In this document: piece after piece, positions 1-7,865 of the stretch | Layout: the number at the start of each line of letters is the position of its first letter | How positions within the stretch are numbered: the first letter of the stretch is position 1 | From: Marinobacter orientalis | Lineage (GTDB): Bacteria > Pseudomonadota > Gammaproteobacteria > Pseudomonadales > Oleiphilaceae | NCBI RefSeq assembly: GCF_004792665.1 | Contig: NZ_SRZX01000001.1 | Location: 1-64,000 of the forward strand | Length of the DNA stretch: 64,000 bases | Reading direction: 5' to 3' | The notes under the pieces: model-generated | Database searches by the model: none | What the model saw: the letters and a program-made list of their open reading frames with translations, nothing else | Told to the model about the DNA's origin: nothing | Position numbers and translations under genes: made by a program

Positions 1-163
1 CGAAGGCCCAACAGGCCGTTAGGTCGATAAGGACGGCAGGCGCGGATCTTCCATCAAGGCCAGAGGCGACAAAGCCGCCTCGCTAAACAGGCCGGATATA
101 CGGGCGCAAACCTGTCCCTGACATCGAGCACTGAGACCTTGCAAACGGGGAGGAGACCATATA
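1..163. other. Left-edge stretch, no gene recognised
   Basis: No supported gene. One plus-strand frame is open from the window edge to a stop near 84-86, which could be the tail of a gene to the left, but its 27 residues match nothing I recognise. A small hairpin (gaggcg / cgcctc) lies at about 63-81. The stretch from here to 368 is dominated by repeat-type sequence (see the next two entries). Confidence 0.3.
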
Positions 164-238
164 CGGATTAGCGAAGCGTAATCCGACAAACAGAGGTAAC
201 GCCACTAAAAGAGTCGGATTACGCTTCGCTAATCCGAC
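164..238. repeat. REP-like inverted pair (GGATTA...TAATCC)
   Basis: Two copies of a short imperfect palindrome lie in opposite orientation: cggattagcgaagcgtaatc from 164 and its reverse complement gtcggattacgcttcgctaa from 213. Each copy folds by itself (GGATTA / TAATCC arms with a GC-TTC-GC tip and one bulged base), and the two can pair with each other. From memory, this sequence type is a widespread extragenic palindrome of proteobacteria of the kind mobilised by RAYT (TnpA-REP) transposases; no such transposase is in the window. Confidence 0.7.
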
Positions 239-279
239 CTACGGTTTCGTTATGCGCTGATATATTCCCGAGGTTTGCC

Positions 280-310
280 GGCCGGGGATGAGGGGCCCTC
301 AGCCCCGGCC
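280..310. repeat. GC-rich hairpin
   Basis: A 15-position stem with a single mismatch (288/302) and a very short loop: arms ggccgggg-tgagg and cctca-ccccggcc. It lies 59 bases past the stop codon of the minus-strand quinone oxidoreductase and could help end its transcript, but no T-tract follows on either strand, so it is not a canonical intrinsic terminator. Confidence 0.5.
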
Positions 311-368
311 ATACACCAAGCCAAACAGGCTGGGGCCAAAACCTAGAGGTCACCTCAAAAGCCAGACC

Positions 369-1349
369 TCAAGAACCAACCTTAAGCACAATCTTGCCGG
401 TAGCCGTCCGCCCGGTCAGTGCCCCAAGGGCCTTCTCGTAATCCTCAAACTCGTAAACCTCGCTGATTCTCGGGTCAATCTTGCCATCGGCAAACAGCTT
501 CAGCAGCTCCATCATGTTCTGGGCACTGGTTTGCGGTTCGCGTTGGGTGAAGCTGCCCCAGAAGACACCGACGACGGAACAGCCTTTCAACAGGGTCAGG
601 TTGGCCGGGATTCTGGGGATGTCGCCGGAAGCGAAGCCGATGATCAGGTGGCGGCCGTTCCAGGCCATGGCGCGCAGGGCCTGTTCGGTGAACTCGCCGC
701 CGACCGGATCGTAGATCACATCCACGCCCTTGCTCTTGGTCAGCCGTTTGACAGCGTCTTTCAAGGGCTCTTCGGCGTAGTTGATCAGCTCATCGGCACC
801 GGCTTCTCTGGCCACTGCCAGTTTCCCGGCCGTGCTGGCCGCCGCGATTACATGGGCGCCCATGGCCTTGCCCAGTTCCACCGTTGCCAGGCCGACACCA
901 CCGCTGGCACCCAGCACCAGCAGGGTTTCTCCCGGCTGGATATTGGCGCGCTGCTTCAGAGCGTAATAGGAAGTACCGTAAACCATGGAGAAAGCAGCAG
1001 CCTTCTCGTCGGACATGGATTCGGGGATGGGCAGGATATTCTGCTCGGGAACTACCACTTCCTCGGCGAAAGCACCGTAGCCGGTTAGGCCGGCTACGCG
1101 ATCGCCCGGTTTGAAACGGGTGACTTTTTCGCCTGTTTCAATCACCTCGCCGGCCATCTCACCACCCGGAGCGAAGGGCATGGCAGGTTTGAGCTGATAC
1201 TTGCCTTCAATGATCAGGGTGTCCGGGAAGTTCAGGCCGGCGGCCCTGACCCGTACCTTGACGCCATGGCCTTTAACCACGGGGCTGGGGACGTCTTCTA
1301 TTACCAGCTTGTCCGCAGGGCCGTATTCCTTGCAGAGAATCGCTCTCAT
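369..1349 (-). CDS. NADPH:quinone oxidoreductase family protein (zinc-less MDR)
   Basis: Medium-chain dehydrogenase/reductase of 326 residues, the usual length for the QOR/crotonyl-CoA-reductase-like branch. The N-terminal GroES-like domain covers roughly residues 1-125, with the FPDTLIIEGKYQ segment near 41-52. The Rossmann nucleotide-binding motif GASGGVG is at 147-153. The cysteines and histidine that hold catalytic zinc in alcohol dehydrogenases are absent, as expected for quinone reductases. It probably reduces a quinone or enoyl compound with NADPH in the cytoplasm; the substrate cannot be read from sequence. The gene stands alone between repeat regions. Confidence 0.9.
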   Translation of the reverse strand: MRAILCKEYGPADKLVIEDVPSPVVKGHGVKVRVRAAGLNFPDTLIIEGKYQLKPAMPFAPGGEMAGEVIETGEKVTRFKPGDRVAGLTGYGAFAEEVVVPEQNILPIPESMSDEKAAAFSMVYGTSYYALKQRANIQPGETLLVLGASGGVGLATVELGKAMGAHVIAAASTAGKLAVAREAGADELINYAEEPLKDAVKRLTKSKGVDVIYDPVGGEFTEQALRAMAWNGRHLIIGFASGDIPRIPANLTLLKGCSVVGVFWGSFTQREPQTSAQNMMELLKLFADGKIDPRISEVYEFEDYEKALGALTGRTATGKIVLKVGS

Positions 1350-1489
1350 ATTCTGACTCCGTTAATTGACTGTCGGTACAGGATGACTGCAATTGATGAT
1401 AATCAACCTAAACAGAGTCGAGTCATGAAGCAAATAAAGAAATCTTATCCAATCAAATAAGCCTGACTTATTCTATCTTCGCCTGCGAA

Positions 1490-1758
1490 CTAGTGTCCCG
1501 TCTGGCTAATTCGTTAACCTACTGAGCCACTGAGGGCCTTGAGAGTTAGGCGCGATGGCGAAGGTTTGGTGGTTCCAAATCGAGACAGCGCAACGCGGCT
1601 ATCAAGCCCCTCAGTGGCTCCCGAAGGGCGAGATGCTGAGGCCTCTGGCCGGTGTTGCCAGCCCTTGATGTGGAACCACCACACCTGCGGACTAGCGCCT
1701 TGGCCAGAGGCCTCAGCGTCTCGCAGTAGATTAACGAATTAGCCAGACGGGACACTAG
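1490..1758. mobile_element. MITE-like element, 28-bp perfect terminal inverted repeats
   Basis: The 28 bases at 1490-1517 (beginning ctagtgtcccgtctggctaa) are exactly reverse-complemented at 1731-1758. The 269-bp interior is itself nested-palindromic: gagccactgagg / cctcagtggctc, ggtggttcca / tggaaccacc and ctgaggcctctggcc / ggccagaggcctcag all pair across the centre. No transposase is encoded; short open frames inside are by-products of the symmetry. The ends lie in CTAG, so a TA duplication flanking gtgtccc...gggacac is possible, as in IS630/Tc1-mariner-type insertion. The right end supplies the TAG stop codon of the BLUF gene. Family assignment is inference. Confidence 0.75.
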
Positions 1759-2321
1759 AGCATGGTGCCGACATAAACCATAGCGCCAACCAGGAAGACG
1801 CCGGCGGCGATGAGACCTGCGAGGATACCTCCGGGAATAACAGATTCCCTGTTACGCCGGTTTCGCACGCCATCATGGCTGACCACCCGACCACTATCAC
1901 TGGAATCGCGAATCAGTCTGATCATTTCCTCACACTGGTCCCGGTTGAACTCTGATGGGACAAAAGCCTCCATTCCCTCGGTGTCCAGGAAGCGGTTAAC
2001 GTCTGATGACAAAGGCACGTATTTCATTGACCAGTTGGTGAAAGTTCTGTTTTTGATGGGCTCTTCCAGCAGAATGCTAATATTGTGGTGCCGGTCGTCC
2101 CTGGCAATGCGGTCATACAGCTCACGCACGGCCTCTTCTTCACCCTCCAGGTACTGGAAAAAATGGTCGTCGCCGTAGTAAAGGCCGCCAACGATTTCGC
2201 TCTTTGCGTTGTTTCTGCGGGAGACCATCAATATCCGGGCAACGTTGGGCTCCACGCCCTTTTCCGCGGGTTTCGCTGCGAAGGTGGCTTCGCTGGCATA
2301 GGCCAGACGCATCAGGGACAT
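1755..2321 (-). CDS. BLUF-domain blue-light photoreceptor with C-terminal membrane helix
   Basis: The product has 188 residues from ATG 2321; GGAG lies 8 bases upstream, and a GTG three codons earlier overlaps that Shine-Dalgarno. Residues 1-110 are a BLUF flavin-binding domain. The expected photoactive residues are visible: Tyr8 (LAYAS), Asn38 (SRRNN), Gln56 (HFFQYLEG), Trp97 and Met99 (NWSMKY). A helical linker with a basic patch (VRNRRNRES) leads to one hydrophobic segment at about 161-185, so the sensor is probably held at the inner membrane. No EAL, GGDEF or cyclase output domain is present. The TAG stop lies in the end of the adjacent MITE. The output partner is unknown. Confidence 0.88.
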   Translation of the reverse strand: MSLMRLAYASEATFAAKPAEKGVEPNVARILMVSRRNNAKSEIVGGLYYGDDHFFQYLEGEEEAVRELYDRIARDDRHHNISILLEEPIKNRTFTNWSMKYVPLSSDVNRFLDTEGMEAFVPSEFNRDQCEEMIRLIRDSSDSGRVVSHDGVRNRRNRESVIPGGILAGLIAAGVFLVGAMVYVGTML

Positions 2322-2379
2322 ATTATTCACTCCGTACTACGGGTAACGGTCGGGACAGGCCTGAAATACGTTTGAAACA

Positions 2380-2680
2380 TTGAAGATGGATCAATGTGAT
2401 GAAGCAGACCGGCTTTCCGGCATGACCGTGGCCAGGGCCGAGAATATGGATCCGGGGGGCATTTTCACTATCGGTTTGGTGACAGCCCTCGACGGCGGAA
2501 CCCTGCGCGATCTGATGATGGACAACCACCGCTTTACTGGACTGAACACGAGGAGCAGGCCATATGGCTGATCGCCGGACCAGTAATCAATCGCCCCTTG
2601 GCGTTGGCCGCCGCAGGCGGTAACATTGCCGTTTTTTTAACCCAGCTCCCGGGAAGACTCACCCAATCCCATTCAGCATC
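2380..2680 (+). pseudogene. Relic of a TRIC/UPF0126 (YicG-like) membrane protein gene
   Basis: The frame from 2380 encodes a segment (…MDPGGIFTIGLVTALDGG, then TLRDLMMDNH) resembling the glycine-rich core of UPF0126/TRIC channel proteins, where family members carry a VTALGGGTLRDLL-like motif. The frame then runs into a stop at 2571, but a shift of one base near 2540 continues the similarity (YWTEHEEQAIWLIAG, then LALAAAGGNIAVFLTQL), which looks like the next helix. The N-terminal helices and the second half are missing. I read this as a decayed fragment; a chance small ORF is the alternative. Confidence 0.45.
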
Positions 2681-2700
2681 CTGTGAGGCAGACAGCCGTC

Positions 2701-3999
2701 ATGCTCGAACAACTATTCAAGCTACAGGCCCATGGCACCACTGTTCGTAAAGAGGTGATTGCGGGCATTACCACATTCCTGACCATGGCTTATATCATCG
2801 TGGTCAACCCCAGCATCCTCTCCGCCACCGGCATGGATTTCGGCGCCGTGTTCGTTGCCACCTGCCTGGCTGCCACCATTGGCACCCTGATCATGGGACT
2901 CTGGGCCAACTACCCGATCGCCCTGGCACCGGGTATGGGCCTGAACGCCTTTTTCTCGTTCACTGTGGTCGGCAGCATGGGCTACAGTTGGCAGGTGGCT
3001 CTCGGGGCGGTCTTCATTTCCGGTTTCATCTTCTTCCTGCTGAGCCTCTTCAAGGTCCGGGAATGGATCATCAACAGCATCCCCCTGTCGCTGCGCTTTG
3101 GCATTTCGGCCGGTATCGGTTTCTTTCTGGCGCTGATTGCACTGAAAAATGCCGGCATTGTCATCGACAACCCCGCCACACTGGTAGGTCTTGGCGATGT
3201 AAAAATGGCTGAAAGCCTGCTGTTTTTCGGTGGCTTCGTGCTGATCTGTGCACTGTCGTTCCGGCAGATCACCGGCGCTGTAATGATCGGCATCATTGCG
3301 GTAACCGGTACGGCAATGGCGCTCGGCATGGTGGAGTACGACGGCTTTGTTTCCGCTCCGCCCAGCCTGGCACCGACCTTCATGCAACTGGATCTGGCCG
3401 GGGCACTCAACATCGGCATGATCAGTGTCATTTTTGCCTTCCTCTTTGTCGACCTGTTCGACACCTCTGGTACGCTGATTGGCGCCGCCCAGCGCGGCGG
3501 ACTGCTGGACGAGAACGGTAAACTGCCCCGACTGGGCCGTGCGCTGATGTCCGATTCGGTGGCAACCATGTCGGGTGCCGTCCTGGGCTCGTCCACAACA
3601 ACCAGCTACATCGAATCCACTGCCGGCATTTCCGCCGGTGGCCGCACCGGCCTCACCGCAGTGGTGGTGGCGGCACTGTTCATGGCATGTCTTCTGCTTT
3701 CACCCATCGCAAGCATTATTCCGGCTTACGCCACCGCCCCGGCCCTGCTCTATGTTGCTGTACTGATGGCAAGCGGACTGAAACTGATCGACTGGGACGA
3801 TGTCACCGAAGCCGCGCCGGCCGTGGTAACCGCCCTGATGATGCCGCTGACCTTTTCCATCGCCAACGGCATTGCCCTGGGCTTCATTACCTACGCCATC
3901 CTCAAGGCACTGAGTGGCCGCTGGTCTGACCTCAACGCCAGCGTGGTGCTCATTGCTGTCATCTTCATCCTGAAATTCACATTCCTGGACGTGGCATAA
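2701..3999 (+). CDS. NCS2-family purine (adenine/guanine/hypoxanthine) permease
   Basis: A polytopic inner-membrane protein of 432 residues from ATG 2701; an ATG six codons upstream lacks a better ribosome site. It belongs to the AzgA/PbuG-like branch of the NCS2 nucleobase transporters, shown by the ITTFLTMAYIIVVNP segment near the start, ALAPGMGLNAFF, DTSGTLIGAAQRGGLLD and GSSTTTSYIESTAGISAGGR. About 12-14 hydrophobic segments are apparent. It probably imports adenine or a related purine with protons. The gene directly follows (27 bases) with apt, so uptake and phosphoribosylation of adenine are likely co-expressed. Confidence 0.92.
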   Translation: MLEQLFKLQAHGTTVRKEVIAGITTFLTMAYIIVVNPSILSATGMDFGAVFVATCLAATIGTLIMGLWANYPIALAPGMGLNAFFSFTVVGSMGYSWQVALGAVFISGFIFFLLSLFKVREWIINSIPLSLRFGISAGIGFFLALIALKNAGIVIDNPATLVGLGDVKMAESLLFFGGFVLICALSFRQITGAVMIGIIAVTGTAMALGMVEYDGFVSAPPSLAPTFMQLDLAGALNIGMISVIFAFLFVDLFDTSGTLIGAAQRGGLLDENGKLPRLGRALMSDSVATMSGAVLGSSTTTSYIESTAGISAGGRTGLTAVVVAALFMACLLLSPIASIIPAYATAPALLYVAVLMASGLKLIDWDDVTEAAPAVVTALMMPLTFSIANGIALGFITYAILKALSGRWSDLNASVVLIAVIFILKFTFLDVA

Positions 4000-4026
4000 G
4001 CTGCGTTTTCAGAGCCCGGACATGCT

Positions 4027-4569
4027 ATGGATTACTTTGCAGAAAGTATCAAGAAAGCCATCCGCACGGTGCCTGACTGGCCCAAACCCGGTGTTGCCTT
4101 TCGCGATATCACTACCGTACTGCAGGACCGAACTGCCTTCCGCAAGCTGATTGATGCCTTTGTTCACCGTTACCACGGCCACAGGATCGATGCCGTTGCA
4201 GCAGTAGACGCACGTGGCTTCATCATCGGTTCTGCCCTTGCCTATGAGCTGAATGCCTCACTGGTGCTGATCCGCAAGAAAGGCAAGCTGCCGTTCGACA
4301 CGCTGGTTGAAGATTACGAACTGGAATACGGCACCGCCTCGGTGGAATTGCACAAGGACGCATTCAGGCCCGGGGACAATGTGGTGCTGGTGGACGACCT
4401 GATCGCCACCGGCGGCACCATGCTGGCGGCATCGCGTCTGATCCGTCGTATTGGTGCCGAAATTGTGGAAGTGGCGGCAATGATTGACCTTCCCGACCTG
4501 GGCGGATCACGCAAGCTGCAGGAGGAGGGGCTGAAGGTCTATACTGTGTGCTCATTTGAGGACGATTAG
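4027..4569 (+). CDS. apt: Adenine phosphoribosyltransferase
   Basis: A 180-residue cytosolic type I phosphoribosyltransferase that turns adenine plus PRPP into AMP. The PRPP-binding loop [13 protein letters not shown] is at 119-131, and [15 protein letters not shown], typical of Apt, is near 61-75. The length matches the family. It sits between the purine permease and an FAH-family gene, three bases from the latter, which makes a purine-salvage operon likely. Confidence 0.96.
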   Translation: MDYFAESIKKAIRTVPDWPKPGVAFRDITTVLQDRTAFRKLIDAFVHRYHGHRIDAVAAVDARGFIIGSALAYELNASLVLIRKKGKLPFDTLVEDYELEYGTASVELHKDAFRPGDNVVLVDDLIATGGTMLAASRLIRRIGAEIVEVAAMIDLPDLGGSRKLQEEGLKVYTVCSFEDD

Positions 4570-4572
4570 GGA

Positions 4573-5241
4573 ATGGCCATGCCTGATTATCAGCACCACT
4601 GGAAAGACGGGACCCCGGTTCACCTGCCACTGGGCAAGATCGTCTGCATCGGCCGCAACTATGCGGAGCATGCCCGGGAACTGAACAACCCGGTGCCGGA
4701 TGAACCTTTGCTGTTTATCAAACCGGCGACTTCGGCAGTTCACATCACCCGCCCCCTGGATTTTCCCCGCGATCGGGGTGAGGTCCATTTCGAAACCGAG
4801 CTGGCGGTACTGATTGGCCGGCCGCTGACCAACGCCTCTGCCAGCGAGGCCGAAGGCGCCATTCTCGGCTATGGCCTGGCACTGGACCTGACCCTGCGGG
4901 ACCTGCAATCCCGTCTCAAGGAAAAAGGCCAGCCCTGGGAGAGAGCCAAAGCCTTTGATGGCGCCTGCCCGCTGTCACCGTTCGTATCCGTCGAACGCCT
5001 CCGACGCGATCACCTGACCTTTACCCTGGAAATCAACAGGGAACGCCAACAGACCGGGGACACCCGTGATATGTTGAATCCCATTGTGCCGCTTATCGCA
5101 CACATGAGCAGCCAGTTCACCCTGATGCCCGGAGATGTCGTCCTCACCGGCACACCCAAAGGCGTTGGACCGCTGGCGTCGGGACAGATATTATCCCTGG
5201 AACTGGAAGATGCCTTGTTTGTGGAGACCACCGTGCTCTAG
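4573..5241 (+). CDS. Fumarylacetoacetate hydrolase (FAH) family protein
   Basis: A 222-residue member of the FAH superfamily, the size of the short YcgM/FAHD1-like branch (acylpyruvase or oxaloacetate decarboxylase activities are known there). The sequence shows the GRNYAEHARELNNPVPDEP opening, an acidic metal-binding set in EVHFETELAVLIGR and ALDLTLRDLQ, and TGTPKGVGPL near the C-terminus. It acts in the cytosol with a divalent metal; the physiological substrate is not evident. An ATG two codons in (4579) is an alternative start. It follows apt by 3 bases, but no functional link to purines is known to me. Confidence 0.9.
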   Translation: MAMPDYQHHWKDGTPVHLPLGKIVCIGRNYAEHARELNNPVPDEPLLFIKPATSAVHITRPLDFPRDRGEVHFETELAVLIGRPLTNASASEAEGAILGYGLALDLTLRDLQSRLKEKGQPWERAKAFDGACPLSPFVSVERLRRDHLTFTLEINRERQQTGDTRDMLNPIVPLIAHMSSQFTLMPGDVVLTGTPKGVGPLASGQILSLELEDALFVETTVL

Positions 5242-5303
5242 GCTGGTGGCACCAGATTGCGACTAACCTCAGGTCCATCGGCTTTTCAGGACGTATATCA
5301 GGC

Positions 5304-6611
5304 ATGGCAAAGAAACCAGTGACCACCCGTAGCGGACGATTTTTCAGATTGGCAGGCATGACGGCTTCCGTGGCCGGCAAGTATGCCGGGCAACGTGCGC
5401 GCAGGATATTCCGCAGCGAGGAAGACAACGAGGGCGCCCAGTCCGAGAGCTATACCCGCATGGCGGACCAGATTGTTGATACTCTGGGAGAACTCAAGGG
5501 CGCCGTAATGAAAGTCGGGCAGATTGCGTCCCAGACCCAGGATTTTCTGCCCAAGGAATTTTCCGACGCCCTGGAACGGCTCCAGAAAGAAGCCCCGCCG
5601 ATGCCCTTCGAGGTTATCGTTGGCCAGGTGGAAAGTGAGTTGGGCAAACCGGTGTCAGAGCTGTTTGAATACCTGCAGGAAAAACCCTACGCCGCGGCAT
5701 CGATTGGCCAGGTCCACAGGGCCCGTCTGCACGACGGCACGGATGTGATCGTCAAGGTGCAGTACCCGGGGGTGGACGAGTCCTGCGACAGTGACCTGAA
5801 GCAACTGCGCATGGCCCTGAAACTGGGCGGCCTGCTGAGGATGCCAAAGGAGCACGTAGATCAGTTATTCGGAGAAATTCGCGTCCGCCTGAAGGAAGAA
5901 CTGGATTACGAGAACGAGGCCCGCAACCTGGAAGCATTCCAGGCATTCCATGCCAATGACGACTGGATCATTATCCCGAAAGTCTTTGCCAGCCACTCGT
6001 CACGACGGGTGCTCACCATGGAGCTGGTGGAAGGCGACCACATCAGCGAAGTTACACCGGAAAAATACGATCAGGAAACCATCAACCTGATCGGCCATCG
6101 CATCTTCACCATGATGGCCGACCAGCTGTTCCGCTACCAGTGCATTCATGGCGACCCCCATGCCGGCAACTTTGCCTATCGACCGGACGGGACCATCATT
6201 CTCTATGACTTCGGCTGCGTGAAGAAACTGAAACCTGAAATAGTCGAGGCCTATCGCAACGCCCTGGTATCTGCACTGAAAGAAGATTATGCCGCCCTGG
6301 ACCAACATCTGATTGCCCTCGGTGCACGCGTGGAAAGCCAGCCCGCGGTAGACGAGGCCTACTACGCCATGTGGCGGGATATCCTGATCCAGCCCTTTAC
6401 CGGCAACATCCCCTATGATTTTGCCGAGTCCGAGCTGCACAAGGATGTTGCTGCCAAGACCACCACTGTTTTCAAGTACCTGGATTATTTCAAACCACCG
6501 GTGGAGAGCATTTTCATCGACCGCATGATTGCCGGCCATTACTGGATGATGAAGCGTCTGGGCGTACAGGCAGCATTCCGGGAGGAGCTCGAGAAATACC
6601 TGGGGCTATAA
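5304..6611 (+). CDS. ABC1/UbiB-family atypical kinase (AarF/ADCK-like)
   Basis: A 435-residue protein with the hallmarks of the UbiB/ADCK protein-kinase-like family: KxGQ at 70-73 (VMKVGQIAS), the alanine-rich loop AAASIGQVH at 130-138, the catalytic loop HGDPHAGN at 282-289 and the metal-binding YDFG at 301-304. It lacks the two C-terminal membrane helices of true UbiB, and its length and ending fit the soluble AarF/ABC1 paralogue common in Pseudomonas-like bacteria. A role in ubiquinone or lipid homeostasis is inferred from the family. Its TAA stop at 6609-6611 abuts the convergent sirtuin gene. Confidence 0.9.
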   Translation: MAKKPVTTRSGRFFRLAGMTASVAGKYAGQRARRIFRSEEDNEGAQSESYTRMADQIVDTLGELKGAVMKVGQIASQTQDFLPKEFSDALERLQKEAPPMPFEVIVGQVESELGKPVSELFEYLQEKPYAAASIGQVHRARLHDGTDVIVKVQYPGVDESCDSDLKQLRMALKLGGLLRMPKEHVDQLFGEIRVRLKEELDYENEARNLEAFQAFHANDDWIIIPKVFASHSSRRVLTMELVEGDHISEVTPEKYDQETINLIGHRIFTMMADQLFRYQCIHGDPHAGNFAYRPDGTIILYDFGCVKKLKPEIVEAYRNALVSALKEDYAALDQHLIALGARVESQPAVDEAYYAMWRDILIQPFTGNIPYDFAESELHKDVAAKTTTVFKYLDYFKPPVESIFIDRMIAGHYWMMKRLGVQAAFREELEKYLGL

Positions 6612-7286
6612 CGCCAGCGCTCTGAGCCACTCAGCCACTCCCTCGCTGGCGCCCTTGCGAATCACCCTCGCTCTGGAGAGGCTTGCAGGTTCTCCCGGGT
6701 CAACCACGGTCACCGGCACATCAAAACTCACCAGATCCACCAGGCCCGCCGCAGGATAGACCTGCAGGGATGTTCCCACGATCAGTACGTGATCCGCCGT
6801 GGGAACAATCTCGGCGGCGGCCTCAATCATCGGCACCTCTTCGCCAAACCAGACAATATGAGGCCGGAGCTGGGCACCCCGTTCACAGGTGTCGCCTGGC
6901 TGGATGTCCCGGAACCCGATATCGTAGACAAGATCGGGATGTTTTGAGCTACGGGCCTTGGTGAGTTCACCGTGCAGATGAATGACGTTGCTGGAACCGC
7001 CACGCTCGTGCAGGTTGTCCACATTCTGGGTAATGACGGTTACCCGGCAATGCTGCTCCAGCTCCGCCAGCAGGCGATGGGCGTCGTTGGGTTGCGCCGA
7101 CTCCAGCTGCCGGCGGCGCTCGTTGTAGAAGCGCAGCACCAGCTCCTGGTTTCGTGCGAAGGCCTCCGGGGTGGCAACATCATAAACGCTGTGCTGCTCC
7201 CACAGGCCACCATTGTCACGAAAGGTCGACAGGCCGCTTTCAGCACTTATGCCGGCCCCGGTGAGTACCACGATGTGATTGTTCAT
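6606..7286 (-). CDS. cobB: NAD-dependent protein deacylase (sirtuin, CobB-like), zinc site reduced
   Basis: A class III-type sirtuin of 226 residues from ATG 7286; the longer frame to 7385 would add 33 residues before the GAGISAESG motif, which normally lies near the N-terminus. It shows GAGISAESG (10-18), Tyr54/Arg57 in FYNERRR (the acyl-binding pair of desuccinylases), QNVDNLH (87-93) and catalytic His105 in HLHGEL. The four zinc cysteines of E. coli-type CobB are almost all gone: the first pair reads ARSSKHPD and the second has one Cys (CERG). It probably removes acetyl or succinyl groups from lysines using NAD. It is last in an apparent three-gene operon and overlaps the ABC1 gene tail to tail by 6 bases. 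Confidence 0.92.
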   Translation of the reverse strand: MNNHIVVLTGAGISAESGLSTFRDNGGLWEQHSVYDVATPEAFARNQELVLRFYNERRRQLESAQPNDAHRLLAELEQHCRVTVITQNVDNLHERGGSSNVIHLHGELTKARSSKHPDLVYDIGFRDIQPGDTCERGAQLRPHIVWFGEEVPMIEAAAEIVPTADHVLIVGTSLQVYPAAGLVDLVSFDVPVTVVDPGEPASLSRARVIRKGASEGVAEWLRALAL

Positions 7287-7317
7287 AAAGCACCGTTTTT
7301 TCTTGCAGGAGTGTACG

Positions 7318-7824
7318 TCAGAACGGAAGCTTCTCCGGCCTGCGCCGCTTTTCCACTCTGAGTCCGTGTTTTTCCAGAATAGCAATCAGTTCCTCTGTGT
7401 CATCCATATTGAGGAAAGACGCCAGGGAAATTTCTTCGCCGCGGAACTGAAGGTGGATTTTGGGGGGTGTCCAGGGATGTCGGGGCACGTCCTGCCATGC
7501 CCGGGTATAGCGGCGGGGCAGTTGCCATTCCTTTTCTTTGCGGGTCAGGCCTTTTTCCAGGCGTATCAGTTCCGGGCCGAAGGTCAGCACTTCCCGTTTC
7601 TGGCACTTCCGCGAAGTGTAATAGAAGCCGGCCCCCAGAGCCATGAGCTCCAGGCCGGCAAAGGGCAGTACTGGCCATGCCCCGGCCAGCAGCATAGCTG
7701 CAGAGATGGCCAGTGAAAGAAAGAAGGCTGCCAGCCATATGCGGATGTTCCCCTTCCAGCTCATGGAGCGGTTGGGGGTCAGGACAAAACAGTCGCCATC
7801 ATCCCGGGAAAGCTGTTCTACCAT
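7318..7824 (-). CDS. DUF2244 domain membrane protein
   Basis: A 168-residue protein recognisable as DUF2244. A short polar N-terminus ends in a conserved-looking NRSMSWKG motif, followed by two closely spaced hydrophobic helices at about 30-70, then a soluble domain with WQLPRRYTRAW and HLQFRGEEISLASFLN. The family has no established biochemical function. It lies 31 bases upstream of the sirtuin gene and 41 bases downstream of the FAD dehydrogenase, all on the minus strand, so co-transcription is likely. Confidence 0.82.
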   Translation of the reverse strand: MVEQLSRDDGDCFVLTPNRSMSWKGNIRIWLAAFFLSLAISAAMLLAGAWPVLPFAGLELMALGAGFYYTSRKCQKREVLTFGPELIRLEKGLTRKEKEWQLPRRYTRAWQDVPRHPWTPPKIHLQFRGEEISLASFLNMDDTEELIAILEKHGLRVEKRRRPEKLPF

Positions 7825-7865
7825 TACGGTTACTCCGGGGAGCCACCCGCATCACCTGAACGCCT

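Noticed and set aside
288..1088. Long plus-strand open frame of 266 codons
   Set aside because: It lies antisense over the quinone oxidoreductase, whose protein has clear family motifs; the plus-strand translation has no recognisable domain and begins in a hairpin.
1546..1755. Open frames inside the 1490-1758 element
   Set aside because: They arise on both strands from the inverted repeats, have no ribosome sites and no known protein similarity; too short for a transposase.
2722..3387. Minus-strand open frame of 221 codons over the purine permease
   Set aside because: An antisense by-product of GC-rich codons; the plus-strand protein is a clear NCS2 permease with conserved motifs.
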